A DNA stretch of 64,000 nucleotides, from positions 1-64,000 of the forward strand of contig WNNJ02002023.1 of NCBI GenBank assembly GCA_012934845.2, in the 5' to 3' direction. Under the pieces are notes generated by a model, which saw nothing but the letters and a program-made list of their open reading frames with translations, was not told the origin of the DNA and did not search any database. The translations under genes and the position numbers were made by a program. Shown here piece after piece: positions 12,424 through 25,510 of the stretch; within the stretch, counting starts at the first letter, position 1; every line of letters starts with the position of its first letter. The DNA is from Pomphorhynchus laevis (lineage: Eukaryota > Acanthocephala > Palaeacanthocephala > Echinorhynchida > Pomphorhynchidae).

Positions 12424-14840
12424 CAGTTCCTCCTGATGACCTCTAATCCTTATTCTGATACATCATCTGTTATTTATTAGTCAATTCATAAAAATTACGT
12501 TTATTTTAAATTTCAATTTTTTATTTTAACTTGATTTAAATTATAGAAAATCTAAAAACAATTAATAATTTTATTATTTAATTATTAAATTTTGATTTAG
12601 CATTATTATATTTTGTTTATTTTAATATTGTGGAATATTAAATTACATAATGCTAAATAATAACAACGTAATGCATGCATCTATTTGTAATTAAATAATA
12701 ATTGTGATACATCCTATGTTATTTATTAGTCAATTCATAAAAATTGAAATATGAAATCTTAATTATATAAATAGTATTTAATATTTCTAATTATTAAATT
12801 TTGGTTTCTTTTGATTTTGCATTATTATTTTATTTAATGATGAAATAATTAATGATCTCTAATGATCCCTGATGATCTCTAATCTTTATTCTGATACAAC
12901 GTCTGTTATTTATTAGTTAATTCATAAAAATGACTTTTTAAATTTCAATTTTTTATTTTAACTTGATTTAAATTATTGAAAATCTAAAAACAATTATTAA
13001 TTTTAATATTTAATTATTAAATTTTGATTTAGCATTATTATATTTTGTTTATTTTAATATTGTGGAATATTAAATTACATAATGCTAAATAATAACAACG
13101 TAATGCATGCATCTATTTGTAATTAAATAATAATTGTGATACATCCTATGTTATTTATTAGTCAATTCATAAAAATTGAAATATGAAATCTTAATTATAT
13201 AAATAGTATTTAATATTTCTAATTATTAAATTTTGGTTTCTTTTGATTTTGCATTATTATTTTATTTAATGATGAAATAATTAATGATCTCTAATGATCC
13301 CTGATGATCTCTAATCTTTATTCTGATACAACGTCTGTTATTTATTAGTTAATTCATAAAAATGACTTTTTAAATTTCAATTTTTTATTTTAACTTGATT
13401 TAAATTATTGAAAATCTAAAAACAATTATTAATTTTAATATTTAATTATTAAATTTTGATTTAGCATTATTATATTTTGTTTATTTTAATATTGTGGAAT
13501 ATTAAATTACATAATGCTAAATAATAACAACGTAATGCATGCATCTATTTGTAATTAAATAATAATTGTGATACATCCTATGTTATTTATTAGTCAATTC
13601 ATAAAAATTGAAATATGAAATCTTAATTATATAAATAGTATTTAATATTTCTAATTATTAAATTTTGGTTTCTTTTGATTTTGCATTATTATTTTATTTA
13701 ATGATGAAATAATTAATGATCTCTAATGATCCCTGATGATCTCTAATCTTTATTCTGATACAACGTCTGTTATTTATTAGTTAATTCATAAAAATGACTT
13801 TTTAAATTTCAATTTTTTATTTTAACTTGATTTAAATTATAGAAAATCTAAAAACAATTATTAATTTTAATATTTAATTATTAAATTTTGATTTAGCATT
13901 ATTATATTTTGTTTATTTTAATATTGTGGAATATTAAATTACATAATGCTAAATAATAACAACGTAATGCATGCATCTATTTGTAATTAAATAATAATTG
14001 TGATACATCCTATGTTATTTATTAGTCAATTCATAAAAATTGAAATATGAAATCTTAATTATATAAATAGTATTTAATATTTCTAATTATTAAATTTTGG
14101 TTTCTTTTGATTTTGCATTATTATTTTATTTAATGATGAAATAATTAATGATCTCTAATGATCCCTGATGATCTCTAATCTTTATTCTGATACAACGTCT
14201 GTTATTTATTAGTTAATTCATAAAAATGACTTTTTAAATTTCAATTTTTTATTTTAACTTGATTTAAATTATTGAAAATCTAAAAACAATTATTAATTTT
14301 AATATTTAATTATTAAATTTTGATTTAGCATTATTATATTTTGTTTATTTTAATATTGTGGAATATTAAATTACATAATGCTAAATAATAACAACGTAAT
14401 GCATGCATCTATTTGTAATTAAATAATAATTGTGATACATCCTATGTTATTTATTAGTCAATTCATAAAAATTGAAATATGAAATCTTAATTATATAAAT
14501 AGTATTTAATATTTCTAATTATTAAATTTTGGTTTCTTTTGATTTTGCATTATTATTTTATTTAATGATGAAATAATTAATGATCTCTAATGATCCCTGA
14601 TGATCTCTAATCTTTATTCTGATACAACGTCTGTTATTTATTAGTTAATTCATAAAAATGACTTTTTAAATTTCAATTTTTTATTTTAACTTGATTTAAA
14701 TTATTGAAAATCTAAAAACAATTATTAATTTTAATATTTAATTATTAATATTTAATTATTGTGATACATCCTATGTTATTTATTAGTCAATTCATAAAAA
14801 TTGAAATATGAAATCTTAATTATATAGAAATTATAGAAAT
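12424..14840. repeat. 432-bp satellite derived from Penelope-like terminal sequence
   Basis: The landmark GTCTGTTATTTATTAG occurs at 12901, 13333, 13765, 14197 and 14629, exactly 432 bp apart. A diverged first unit starts at 12424. That unit begins with GTTCCTCCTGATGACCTCTA, which is the sequence following the Penelope-like ORFs at about 37937 and 61050. Every unit also holds a second, diverged version of the core (CTATGTTATTTATTAGTCAA), so the repeat is a dimer of two related half-units. Units are almost identical (one ATAGAA/ATTGAA difference noted near 13840), implying recent amplification. The last unit is cut at about 14750 and rejoined to a half-unit. Confidence 0.92.
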
Positions 14841-14850
14841 CTTAATATTT

Positions 14851-14879
14851 CTTAACTTATTCTAATAGAATAAGTTAAG
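14851..14879. repeat. Perfect 13+3+13 palindrome
   Basis: CTTAACTTATTCT is followed by AAT and then its exact reverse complement. It lies at the right edge of the 432-bp satellite. Confidence 0.6.
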
Positions 14880-15113
14880 AATTTATTTTATAATTTTTAT
14901 AGAATTATTTAGAAGTTGGATCTTTCAAGTAGAAAAATATAAAAAGGTTTAAAAAGTTAAAAGTATTAAAAATTCTAATAAATTATTAAATATTATTAAA
15001 TATTATGTAATTGTAATTTAATAAATTAAAATTATTAAATATTAATTTATAAATTTTATAAATTATAAAATTATTTAATTTACATGAAAATTAATTTTTT
15101 TATCGGATTCATC

Positions 15114-15177
15114 TATAACCTCTTATTCAATAAGAGGTTATTCATTTATAACCTCTTATTCAATATAAGAGGTTATA
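15114..15177. repeat. Tandem pair of palindromes
   Basis: The half ATAACCTCTTATT and its reverse complement occur twice in a row (15114-15140 and about 15148-15177), so four complementary arms lie within 64 bases. Could form a cruciform or RNA hairpin; could also be MITE debris. Confidence 0.55.
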
Positions 15178-15179
15178 AA

Positions 15180-15815
15180 TAAGTGGTGAACCAATATATT
15201 ATTTATTTTATTTTTTGAAGATATAAAAAGTAAAATATTTTAATAATAAAATTTATTTTTCTAATATTTCAAGATCAATAAAATTTGATTTAATGCAGAA
15301 ACACGATTTTTAACAAATATCGCAAAATTTAGATACAATTCGATCTTTATCTTTGTGTTTTATTTTATATGCTGAATAAACTTATTTTCTTTATTTATTT
15401 AGTCGAATAGATATCTTAGATTCGCTGTTTAATATTCTCTGTAGGAGAATGGCATGAAGTAAAGTTCAAATCTTTTAAGAAACGTTAACACTTTCACTCA
15501 GTTCTAAAGATATTTTAATTCTTATGTAAAAATGCCTATAGACATGAGGACTATTGTCTGTCATTACAAAGAAACAGACATTTTGTTAAAAGCTCCATTA
15601 AGAGATTTGCCGATTTTATGTAAATGAAACAGTAATCAGTACGGGTTTCCTACCAATATCGTAGGCAATGCTTGTGAAAGTCAACACGAATCTCGACAAT
15701 ACACTTAGTAATGGATTTTGAAAAACATCGACACTAATGGGTTTATTGCGTGTTAACGCCTGAAAGCATGGATTATAGGTTGTGCAATTTAATTGCGCTG
15801 TTCTGTTCACTCTTT
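15180..15815. other. AT-rich stretch without a recognisable gene
   Basis: A possible 64-residue minus-strand reading at 15616-15810 shows no known features, and I do not call it a gene. Confidence 0.35.
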
Positions 15816-15820
15816 TACTC

Positions 15821-15860
15821 TATATAAGTTGAATTGATACTGTATAAATGATTACTCAGT
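15821..15860 (+). promoter_or_regulatory. Candidate TATA box and TCAGT initiator
   Basis: TATATAAG at 15821-15828 is followed by TCAGT at 15856-15860, an arthropod-like initiator core. The 35-37 base spacing is slightly longer than usual. It lies ahead of a small reading frame starting at 15945. Confidence 0.3.
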
Positions 15861-15944
15861 GATCACAATTACGACGACTTCGTACAGTAATTGCTTGCAC
15901 GATTCTTAAATATTGAAATTACCAGGAAAAGTAGTCTTTCTAGC

Positions 15945-16058
15945 ATGAAATCTAAAAAGTCAACTAAAAAGAATTTGGGTACTTTAAAAAATTGTAACTC
16001 TAAAAAAACAGGTGAAATGAAGGATGTTAATACGATGTTAATGAACGATGTACAATGA
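15945..16058 (+). CDS. Small lysine-rich ORF or possible first coding exon
   Basis: The ATG at 15945 opens MKSKKSTKKNLGTLKNC..., 37 codons to TGA at 16056. A CAG|GTGAAA splice-donor-like site inside it, at about 16011-16017, would make it a short first coding exon that follows the TATA/initiator pair at 15821-15860. I do not recognise the product and find no obvious second exon; the 2.9-kb inverted repeat begins only 325 bp downstream. It may be chance in AT-rich DNA. Confidence 0.25.
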   Translation: MKSKKSTKKNLGTLKNCNSKKTGEMKDVNTMLMNDVQ

Positions 16059-16059
16059 G

Positions 16060-16381
16060 GGAATAACTGATGGTATTGATATCCATACCAATTAACTTTT
16101 AGATGAAAAATAAACTAAATATATTTTATATGCACTTTATTAAGTAATTCTATAAATTAATTTCCAAGCAGCATCCTGTTAAATCATCTTTATAAAATAT
16201 AGACGTTAATATTAAAAAGTTGAAACAAATGTTGTTTTATACAAAGGGATAATCAAAGCTCCATAATTAATATACATAAATTCAATTATGTTTCGCGTGC
16301 TCAAATAACATTTCTCATGCCTAAACTTTATTACTTAAAGAATAAAGCTTAACTTTATTAATAATAAACCTTTACTTTATT
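16060..16381. other. AT-rich spacer before the inverted repeat
   Basis: No gene or notable repeat seen. Confidence 0.4.
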
Positions 16382-19272
16382 ATTTTAGTAAATCTAAATT
16401 GTAAAATCGTGACAATGCTAAATCGAAAATACTAAATTGATTAGTAATTAGTATTTATTAAACTTAAAAAACCACGTACTCTAAAAAATACATTGAAAAT
16501 CTTTTAAATTGAAAATTAACTTAAAAGTCGTGAATGGAAGCAAAAACGTTAATAAAACTTCAATGTTTCTTTTTGAAATTAGGATATAAATTTAACAACG
16601 GATTTTAGTAAATCGTATAAATAGTAACTTTATTATTTTAGTGAATCTAAAAAAATAAAATCGTGACAATATTTAAATCGTAAATATTTAATTGATGAAC
16701 AATTAATTAAACTTAAAATATTTATGATATTTATAATTATCTGATTGAAAACCTACATTTTAATAGATTATTGTAACCTACAACTTACATTTCATTACAA
16801 ATCAAAATAATAAAAAAGGGGAACATTAAATATATATTGAAATTTGTGTCTTCTTATCAAAAGCATTTTCTAGGATTGAAAATTCTGAATCCTTAATCAA
16901 ATTTTATATAATATACTTAATTAATATTTATTTATAAAATATTTAAATGTTAAAACACTATTTTTATAGAAATTTACTTTATATAATTACATAATATCAT
17001 CTGCATTACATAAGTGATATGGATGACATGCTGACATCACTTTGGTCATATGTATATCTATAGATAGAATAGTTGATAATCAGAATTTTATTACATTTCA
17101 TTACAAATCAAAATAATAAAAACGTCGAATATTAAATATTTATTAAATTATTGTATTCTTATCAAAAGCATTGAATATAATCATTCAATTTCAACATTTC
17201 CAAAATTGAGTGAATTATTAAATATTTGAATTTCTTATATTTTTGTATTTATTACAATGTGTATTCATATGTTTATAAAAAGAAAAATCTTGCAATTTAT
17301 TTATCAATGCTGAACAAATGTTAGAAAAATATTAAACACGTTAAATCCTTTTAATTGACAACATTAATTAAGTAAACATATTCGATTAAACAAAGCATTT
17401 AAGTTTTGAACTGTTCGCGCACTATTTTTTGTGGACTACAATCTATGAACCCGAAAGAGTGCTTTGAAAATTGAGTATGGTTACTTGTGAAAATTACAAG
17501 ACAAACCAGTTGCTCATTGTCTGCTTATGCGTGTTCACAAGTTTCAGCAAAAAATAATAATAAAAATTCAATCCAGCCGTATTTGCAAAATGAATGTCAC
17601 TTTAACACTTGAGTTAAGATCAATGTGATGCCGAAACCGGAGGCGGCCCAGCATTTGTCTTGATGTCAATATCTTGAAATTTTCTTTTTGAAATCGGTAG
17701 CTTTGATCATTTTCTGCAAGTATTTTCTTTTGTTTAAATGATAATATTCGTTCAATTTATATCTACAAGGCGGAGTGCAGATGTGTGATTTTATAGCAAG
17801 TGGGCTTGCCAAACTTTCTTCTGCTGCACACATAGCTATTGTTGGAATTTTAATCTTGTTAAAGAAAAAGCTAATCTCGTTAAAAGATTATTAATCTCAT
17901 TAGCAAAAATAAATATCGTTGAAACCGAATTTTACTGTTAATTAAGTTGTTAAGGAAAATGATGATATCAAGATATTTTAAATTCATGTAGAAATAAATA
18001 TAACAACAAAAAACAGCGAGAAAGTTAATTTAGAAATCGAATAAAATACTTAATTTGCAAATATCATTGTAAAATCTTAACTGATAAAATCAGTTTACAA
18101 TTAACATTTAGTAGAGCAATGGATAGCTTGATAAACAACTCGATATATTGCAAACTGATCTATCCCTGTTTTATAAAGCTGTGAATTTAGCAAAATGTGG
18201 ATTTAAATATTAAATTGTCTATATTTGACATAAATTTTATTCATATTTTTAGGCATAGTCAATATCGATTCGAGACAAATTCTTTTTTTTTTAATTTTCG
18301 GTCATCCACAGTAACCCTTTTCAAGTTAACATGCAAAGAGTTACTCTGTTTGACAGAAAAGTTCTAAAAAGCTTATTTAAAAGAATTTGTCTTATGTGAT
18401 AATCGATAATGGCTAAATATATGATATATTTTTAAAAAACTTCAATTTATTTAATTTTATAGCAAATAGTTTTGCTTCACTAAATATATAACGATTGGCA
18501 ACTGAAATACAAGAACAATATTAATTTTGATATTAATTTACTATCTAAAAATAATATATAGTCGAATTGGCTATTTTTGTAGTAAAATATTGTTTTGAAT
18601 ATTATATATAATTAAATATTATGAACAATAAAATGTTATTGTTTAATACTTACGGTTAATACACAGAAACTTTAATATTTTACTGATCTATTATGCGAAT
18701 ACACTATAACATGTATTTTACTAAAGTTTAAATCAACATTTTTTTATTTTTAATTTTATTTACAAATAATTTAAATTTATTTGCTAGTACTTTAACTGAT
18801 TTACCCAAAAAATATTTCTAGATTAAAAGCATATTACAAAGTATTTTGTTTGCTAAACACATTAACATGTATTGACTATAATTTAAATCAACATTATTTA
18901 TCTAATAAACACTTAATTTTTATAAATTAGATAAAGTAAATTATTTAATTTAATTATTTAATAAATTATGTATTTATTGTTTAACTACTATGTAAATATT
19001 TATTATGAAATTTATTATTAATATATTATTTAATAGTTTACTAAAAATTAATAAAAAATTGGCAGTTTTTAATTTATATTTTAAATTTAGATTGTAAATT
19101 TATATTTTAAATCAATTTTATTAAATGCAGATACCAAAATAAATTAATGATGAGGTAAGACTATTAGACAACACGTTTAATATCACGTGTGAAGTAAGTT
19201 ATTACAGCTTTATAACCGTCACGTTAAATAAATGAAATAAATGATTTCTTTAGTGCAATTGATAAAATACAA
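16382..19272 (+). repeat. Left arm of a 2.9-kb inverted repeat
   Basis: This 2891-bp segment reappears as its reverse complement at 39029-41923. For example GAAACCGGAGGCGGCCCAGC near 17634 matches GCTGGGCCGCCTCCGGTTTC near 40651. The parts I compared by eye show only scattered single-base differences and small indels (about a dozen), so identity is near 99%. The arm has no ORF of note. It contains internal repeats: ATTTTAGT(A/G)AATCTAAA at 16382 and 16638, and ACATTTCATTACAAATCAAA at about 16790 and 17094. The match stops sharply at both ends. Confidence 0.93.
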
Positions 19273-22200
19273 GTGTTTAGCTACCGTATTTGAATATGGC
19301 TTTTAGAAAAAGTACATAAGTTTTTATTTCTGATTCACTTAACAAAATCAGCAGAAATAGCATTCGCAATTCTTTTAAATGATGTATTATAACAACTCAA
19401 CACATGAAATTATAACATTTATAATAATATAATTAAATATGAATTAATATTAACTATGGATTAATAATCTAATTGTTGGCTTCAATTTCAAATTGCTAAA
19501 ATCTTGATGCGTTAAATTTCAATTAAGTTAATATATCAGTGATGCTTCGATTGTAAGTATCAGTAATATCGCATCTTTCGTATGACTGAAAAAGTAATTA
19601 CAAGCAAATTGCAAATTTAGAACTATCTATTCAAACTTGGTTTTTGCGGGCACATCGAATTCATTTCACTTTAATTTCACAATGAATTGAGCATTTATAT
19701 TACTTTGATCATACGTTACAGGTAAATGGAAATTATATTAAATATAAAAATTTAACCTAATAGCATTAACTTTAAATTACGTGCAATGGATTTATTAGAA
19801 TGTGTTTTTAATCAATTTTCGTAAACAGACTAAAATAATGAAGGAAACTATTTTATAAACAAAATCAAAATTAAACTTATTTGAACAAAACTAAGTTATG
19901 TTTAAAATTTGGTTTCATCAAATTACTTAGTAGATCCTTTGTGATGTAATTTATCATTTTATCATTTTTAATTTATATTTTTGTTGTTTTGTCTTTTTAA
20001 TTACGGAATTTATTTTATTTCCATATTAAATCATATTAAAATCATTTCAATATATTAAAACGTATGTCTATATATTGAATATATTATTTAAAATATATAT
20101 TTTTAAAGAGTTTAAATATATATAATTATATATTTTTGGATTTATATTAAACCCGAAACTTACTTTATACCTCAATATTTTAAAATACAATTTTCAGTTT
20201 ACCCGAAACTATAAATCGTTTATAGTTAACCTCATCTCTTTTATATCTTATTTTTTCAATTATGAATTATATTCATAATTGAATACATATTTATTAACAT
20301 AATGTCATGATGATAAATGTAAACATTACAATTTACTCTTTTATCTGATAAATAATAATCTTAGTTTTATTAATTATTAAATTATAGATTATTTTTAATA
20401 ATCTTATCTCTTTTATATCTTATTTTTTCAATTATGAATTATATTCATAATTGAATACATATTTATTAACATAATGTCATGATGGAATATGTAAACATAA
20501 TAATTTTCAGATTAATATTATAAATGTTTGTTTATGTTTTAAAGAACTAGATATGCATTAAATTTTACTTTAGCTAAAATATTAATTATTTCGATTGCAA
20601 TATTATGCACCTCATGAATACCGTATCATTCATTTTCCATATCCAGGATATTTTACTAAATGGGCTTATTTTTGTGTGCAATTTTACAAAAGAAATGAGC
20701 AGAAAATTGATTTATTTTGTCTATAAAGTAAATTTTCTGTTTGAACTAAAAATAAAATTCAAAGTTTATGTGAACATCAATACTCGGTTATATGCGCTCT
20801 CTTTATACAATCCAATGTATAATTTCAAAGTAGCAGTCTAAGAGAATTTTATTTATACTGTGTGCTTTCCTTTAAGCAGGCAAGAAAATAAAAAGTCAGC
20901 ACATAAAATATATCGGCACACTTTGATGTTAGTTTCAGCTTTGCTTGATGCAAGAGTAATAATTTCTTGTATTTGATTGGCTAAATCAGATAGAGTAGTT
21001 TATCCAATTAAATGCGAAGACATTGACACCTCAATTGTGGTAGCGATTAGCACAGATAATTTTGCTATTTCCTATTAGATAGGCAACTGCTGTGTTATTC
21101 TCCAATCTGTAACAAAAAGCGAAAAATCTGTTTGTAACATGCAACAGTGTTGAGCAGACTCATACTTTGAAAGGTAAGCAAATAACTTTGTAATTGACAT
21201 TTTTTCTAATTAATCAACTGATTTGTGATATTTGTCAAATTAGCGATTGGGCACAAATTTTGATTTCGTCTAATGGCGAAATGTGCATTGATTAATTATT
21301 TTCCACCGAAAGAATATTTGTTTCTCCAATTTTATTCTATAAAAAATGTATTACCGACGCACTTAATATAAGTTTATTTTTAAAATAAATACTTGAAATG
21401 CATATTTTACAGTTATCATATTATTTAATTATGTTGATTGAATTACCACGACGTTTTAATTTTCCAAATTAAATTTATTGTTTATTGCTAAATTATTTAG
21501 ATTGAACAACTAATGTAGAATTGAATTTGAATTGTATAAAAATCACATTGATTTTTTAATCACCCTTTATTTTTAAATTTTTAATCATTTCATTTTTAAT
21601 AATCAATGTCGACAACTGTTTATAAACGACAACTCAATAATACATATTACTTATTACTTATTACTTATACATATTACAGATTACTTCTAATGGATTATAT
21701 GCATTGAACATCCGCTAATAATCAGTACAGACAAACATTTGTCAAATCAGTATTTTATATTGTGGTATAATTAAATGACTGGGATTTCACGAGTAGAAAC
21801 GCTATATCTGAATAATTTATATATCCAAATTTGATTTGAATTTTAAGTGGAGATTGTATTTTTAGCTAAACTTTCCAAGTAAAACTTTTCAAAACTAAAA
21901 TATAACGTTGTAAATCAGAAACGAGACTAAGAGAAATAAAACGTCTTTATTTACATAATTTAAGTATTTTGTTTCTCTAATTTTTAATTCTTTTATATAA
22001 TGGATTATTTATCTGTCTATATTATTTTATGGTTCAACTAGAGCCCACAAGCACAAAATCACTTTTACGAGCTAAAATAAGAACGCTTAGAAATGTTTAC
22101 AGTGTCATTTAATTTTTATACATGTAGGATCTAATGGTAAAATTACGAGACTTGACTTTCCACAAAGCAAGTAGTGAAGAATTGATTTCGGTGTTACCAC

Positions 22201-22400
22201 CCAAAAAGTGTCATGATTTGCCATAACATATTAGTTACTTATTAGTCTTTATACTTTTTTATTCATAGAAAAATAATAATATCACGAATACACAGTTTCA
22301 GTATTTCTGACAGACGTTATATCACCAGGAAAACAAAGCCAACAGGAAAACAATAACTTGTCAGTAGGACAAATCAGATCAGACTTAACGTATTTTATAT
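19273..22400. other. Gene-poor AT-rich region upstream of Islet
   Basis: No supported gene. It holds a direct repeat (20235-20324 and 20407-20495) and several AT runs. The 78-residue reading at 20605-20841 is hydrophobic and low-complexity, without recognisable motifs. The region may hold regulatory DNA, but I see no definite site. Confidence 0.4.
20235..20495. repeat. Direct repeat of ~90 bp, 172 bp apart
   Basis: TCTCTTTTATATCTTATTTT through ATAATGTCATGATG occurs at 20235 and again at 20407 with almost no differences. Each copy contains a palindrome of the type CAATTATGAAT...ATTCATAATTG. Confidence 0.8.
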
Positions 22401-22403
22401 TAT

Positions 22404-23205
22404 ATGCAAATCACAAATAAAGGTTCCATCAGGATACAATCTGTAATTTTTGCAAAAGACGTTGTTTTGTTGGCTTCGTGTTCTAAGGATTTACAATGCC
22501 TACTAGATCGATTCACGATGGAATGCCAATCGGCATCGGCAGGGATGTTGGTTAGTACATCCAAGACTGTATCTATGTGTTCTTCTCGGATTCTGGTGCC
22601 AATGCTAACCTGGATTGGGGAATAGGTTTGTGCTGATGTGGATGATTTCGAGTATCTTGAAGGTGTTGTTCTCGAAGAACGGCAAAAACATCATGGATAT
22701 TGAGAAGCGTTTTTGTGAAGCTAATGCAGCCATGCGTTCTTTGTACGGGTCTGTCGTGGTAAAACAAGAGTTGAGTCTTCGGGCGAAGCTTTCGGTTTAC
22801 CACACAATTTTCGTTCCTATCTTTACCTATGTTCATGAGTTTTGAGTTATGATCGAAAGGATAATATCTCGGATACAGACTACCGAAATGAGGTTCCTTC
22901 GCGGTGTGACCAGTGTTAGCCTTAGAGATAAGGTAAGGAATTCTGTCATCCGGGATGGACTCCGAGTAAAGTCGCTGTTTCTCCACATCGAAGAAAGTCA
23001 GCTGAGGTGGCTAGGACATGTCCTGGCCGGACTCTCTGGACAGAGACCTCTAGGTATACCTCGATACCGGTAGAGAGATCGAAACTGGCCGAAGACCGCC
23101 TTGGAGTATCTGAAAGAGAACTCTGGTTTGTTGCTTAGGATCGCGATGTCTGGAGTAGTTTGGTTCGTGCACTGCCTCCACGACCAAACACCCGGACGAG
23201 TAGTT
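22404..23205 (+). mobile_element. RTE-like LINE 3' relic
   Basis: Translation in shifting frames gives FAKDVVLLASCSKDLQCLLD (RT motif C, with YADD/FADD changed to FAKD) and then AAMRSLYGSVVVKQELS with KAKLSVYHTIFVPIFTY-like sequence. It continues with TEMRFLRGVTSVSLRDKVRN, LHIEESQLRWLGHVL and finally RLGVSERELW...DVWSSLV. This is the C-terminal half of RTE-type LINE proteins such as those common in fish and molluscs. The 5' part with the endonuclease is missing and frames change, so it is a dead, 5'-truncated copy. It lies inside the interval bracketed by the inverted repeat. Confidence 0.78.
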
Positions 23206-23273
23206 GACATGAAAAAAATTTTATATTATTTGTTTTTTCTTGTCAAGAAATTGTTGTTGTATAAATTTAAAAT

Positions 23274-24850
23274 TTAAAGTCAATAACATACGATGTATCA
23301 GAATAAGGGATAGAGATCGTCAGAAGGAACTGCTATGCTATCAGGTTTCGGCCCCTAATTCATCTACCCAACATAACAGCGGGGTCAAATACGTGGTGAG
23401 GACGTATTTCCTCTGATTTAATTTGATTATATAATATCTTAATCTAATACAAAGTATATTATTTATTATCCATCTATAAAAATTTGCCACATAAGAGTTT
23501 AAATTTATTCTTTATATTATTGTGTTGATTTATATATTTTACTATTTTCTGCTTGATGTTATTTTTATAGTAACCTAGTTTAAAATATGTATCTATTAAA
23601 TTATTTAAATGATTTTGAAGAAAACCAATATCGTTACAAATTATTGCAATTCTTAAAATTTTATTATTTAATGTATTATATTTTATATTATATGGTATGC
23701 ATGAATGCTCATGCAAAAATATGTTTCTTGTAAATTTAAATATGTCATCTTTACGATATAAATTAATAGTAGTTTTAGTTAATGTTAATTTAATGTTCAT
23801 ATCTAGATATACACCTTCTTTATCATTAATATTGGTTTTGTTAAGAATAAGGCTTTCTGGATAAATGTGCTCACTAATTGAATAAAAATTATTAGAATTA
23901 AATACACATATATCATCAATGTATCGAAACATATATTTCATATCTTTATATAGTTTAGATTTAGTTTTTACACAGTTATGAACAAATTCATATTCTATAA
24001 AGCTTAAAAACAAGTCAGCTATAATTGGGCTACTATTACCACCCATTGGAACACCTTTTACTTGTCTAAATATAGATGTCCCTACTTTTAAATAATTTTG
24101 ATTTATCAAAATATTTAAGGATTCTATTAATTCAATTTTATCCATATATTTATATTTATTTGATGGTTTAATTTTTGTTAGATAGGCGTTATAATTATTA
24201 TAACATATATATGTATATCTTTTTCCTAATATAAGGTTAATTAATTTTACTAACGCTTCTTTAATATCTACTAAATCTAGATTTGTATAAAGAGTACTAA
24301 AATCGTATGTATTTATATTTTGAAAATTTATTCCTTTTGTGTGTTCTAAAAATTCTTTTGTAGAATTAATACTGAAATAGTGTTTTATACCAGTATTAAT
24401 TTCAATTACCTTGCAATATTTTTTAAAGTGTGCCTTAATTACTTTTAGTATTTTATTTATATAGACAGAAAGTGGTTTTAATGTACATTTAAACGCACTA
24501 CATATGAACCTAGGTTTTATTGGATTTTTATGTAATTTTGGATTCCAATATAATATAGGTATAGTTTAATTATCTGATTCAACCTTTATACCCTTCTTAG
24601 CCATTATAGAACAATGACTTTTAATAATTGTTTCTAAACTTAAATCACTACATTCATATGTTGGATTTACATTTAAATCATTAGAATTAACCTCTTTCAT
24701 TATTAATATCATAATAAAGCTTTTTGCATATGAAGACAAAGTTATTACTAGCTTTATCAATAGTTGTTATTATATAGTTATCCTTTAATTTAGTAGGTTC
24801 TTTATACATATCTTTATTAATTTTATCTTTCTATAAAAAAAGACTACTTT
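23274..24850 (-). mobile_element. Penelope-like element, longest minus-strand copy
   Basis: The minus-strand frame at 23474-24145 encodes 223 residues containing FRQVKGVPMGGNSSPIIADL (RT motif B region), FRYIDDIC (motif C, with YIDD) and the C-terminal KDDIFKFTRNIFLHEH block. Upstream on the same strand, broken frames to about 24760 match the N-terminal half of the plus-strand copy at 59805-60230. The terminal sequence (TATCAGAATAAG..., then GGTTTCGGCCCC) lies at 23290-23400. The YWNPKLHK, GVPMG and YIDD order fits Penelope-like reverse transcriptases; I do not assign the subclade. It lacks a visible GIY-YIG domain. Confidence 0.78.
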
Positions 24851-25248
24851 TTTATTACTTAAATATACTTTTTTCTATTCGGAAAAAGTATATCTTTTTC
24901 CGAATATAAGATTAATTAATTTTACTAGATTTGTTTACTAGATATTTTCTTATCTATTAAATTTATTTTGTTTTTTTATTTTGTTAATGTGCATATTGAA
25001 TATTGAACATTTTAATAATATTTTGTTAATTTGTACTAGAAAAAGAAAGTATTCATCAAACTTGATCGAAAATTAGAAGAAATTAATAATGTCGTATTAA
25101 AAATACAGTCTCAGTATAATACCTGGAAAACAAAGCGCACAGGTCTATAAAAACTTGCCAGTATAACAAATCAGATCAGATAACTGGGTTTTTGTATATT
25201 ATACTATATACCATTAAAAATCAAGACAAATAATTAATACATATATAA

Positions 25249-25251
<3 letters not shown>

Positions 25252-25329
<78 letters not shown>
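25252..25329. repeat. (TA)n microsatellite
   Basis: About 78 bases of uninterrupted TA dinucleotides, roughly 700 bp upstream of the Islet start codon. Confidence 0.97.
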
Positions 25330-25332
<3 letters not shown>

Positions 25333-25339
25333 TTTTAAA

Positions 25340-25510
25340 ATTGAAATTAATAAACAAACTTTATTTTTATGAATTGACTAATAAATAACATACGTTGTAT
25401 CAGAAAAGGATTAGAGGTCATCAGAAGGAACTGCTATGTTACCAGGCTTCAGTCCGTATTCCTCGACCCAACATAGCAGCAGGGCCAAATACGCTCTAAT
25501 GACGTATGCT
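25340..25510 (-). mobile_element. Solo Penelope-like terminal sequence
   Basis: Reverse-complement match to the terminus that follows the Penelope-like ORFs at 37840-38000 and 60960-61110: TTGACTAATAAATAACA, TCATCAGAAGGAACTGCTAT, CCCAACATAGCAGC. No ORF is attached. It sits 520-690 bp upstream of the Islet start codon. Confidence 0.75.

Noticed and set aside
20605-20841. 78-residue hydrophobic frame upstream of Islet
   Set aside because: AT-rich codon use, no domain, no promoter or poly(A) context; expected by chance in such DNA.
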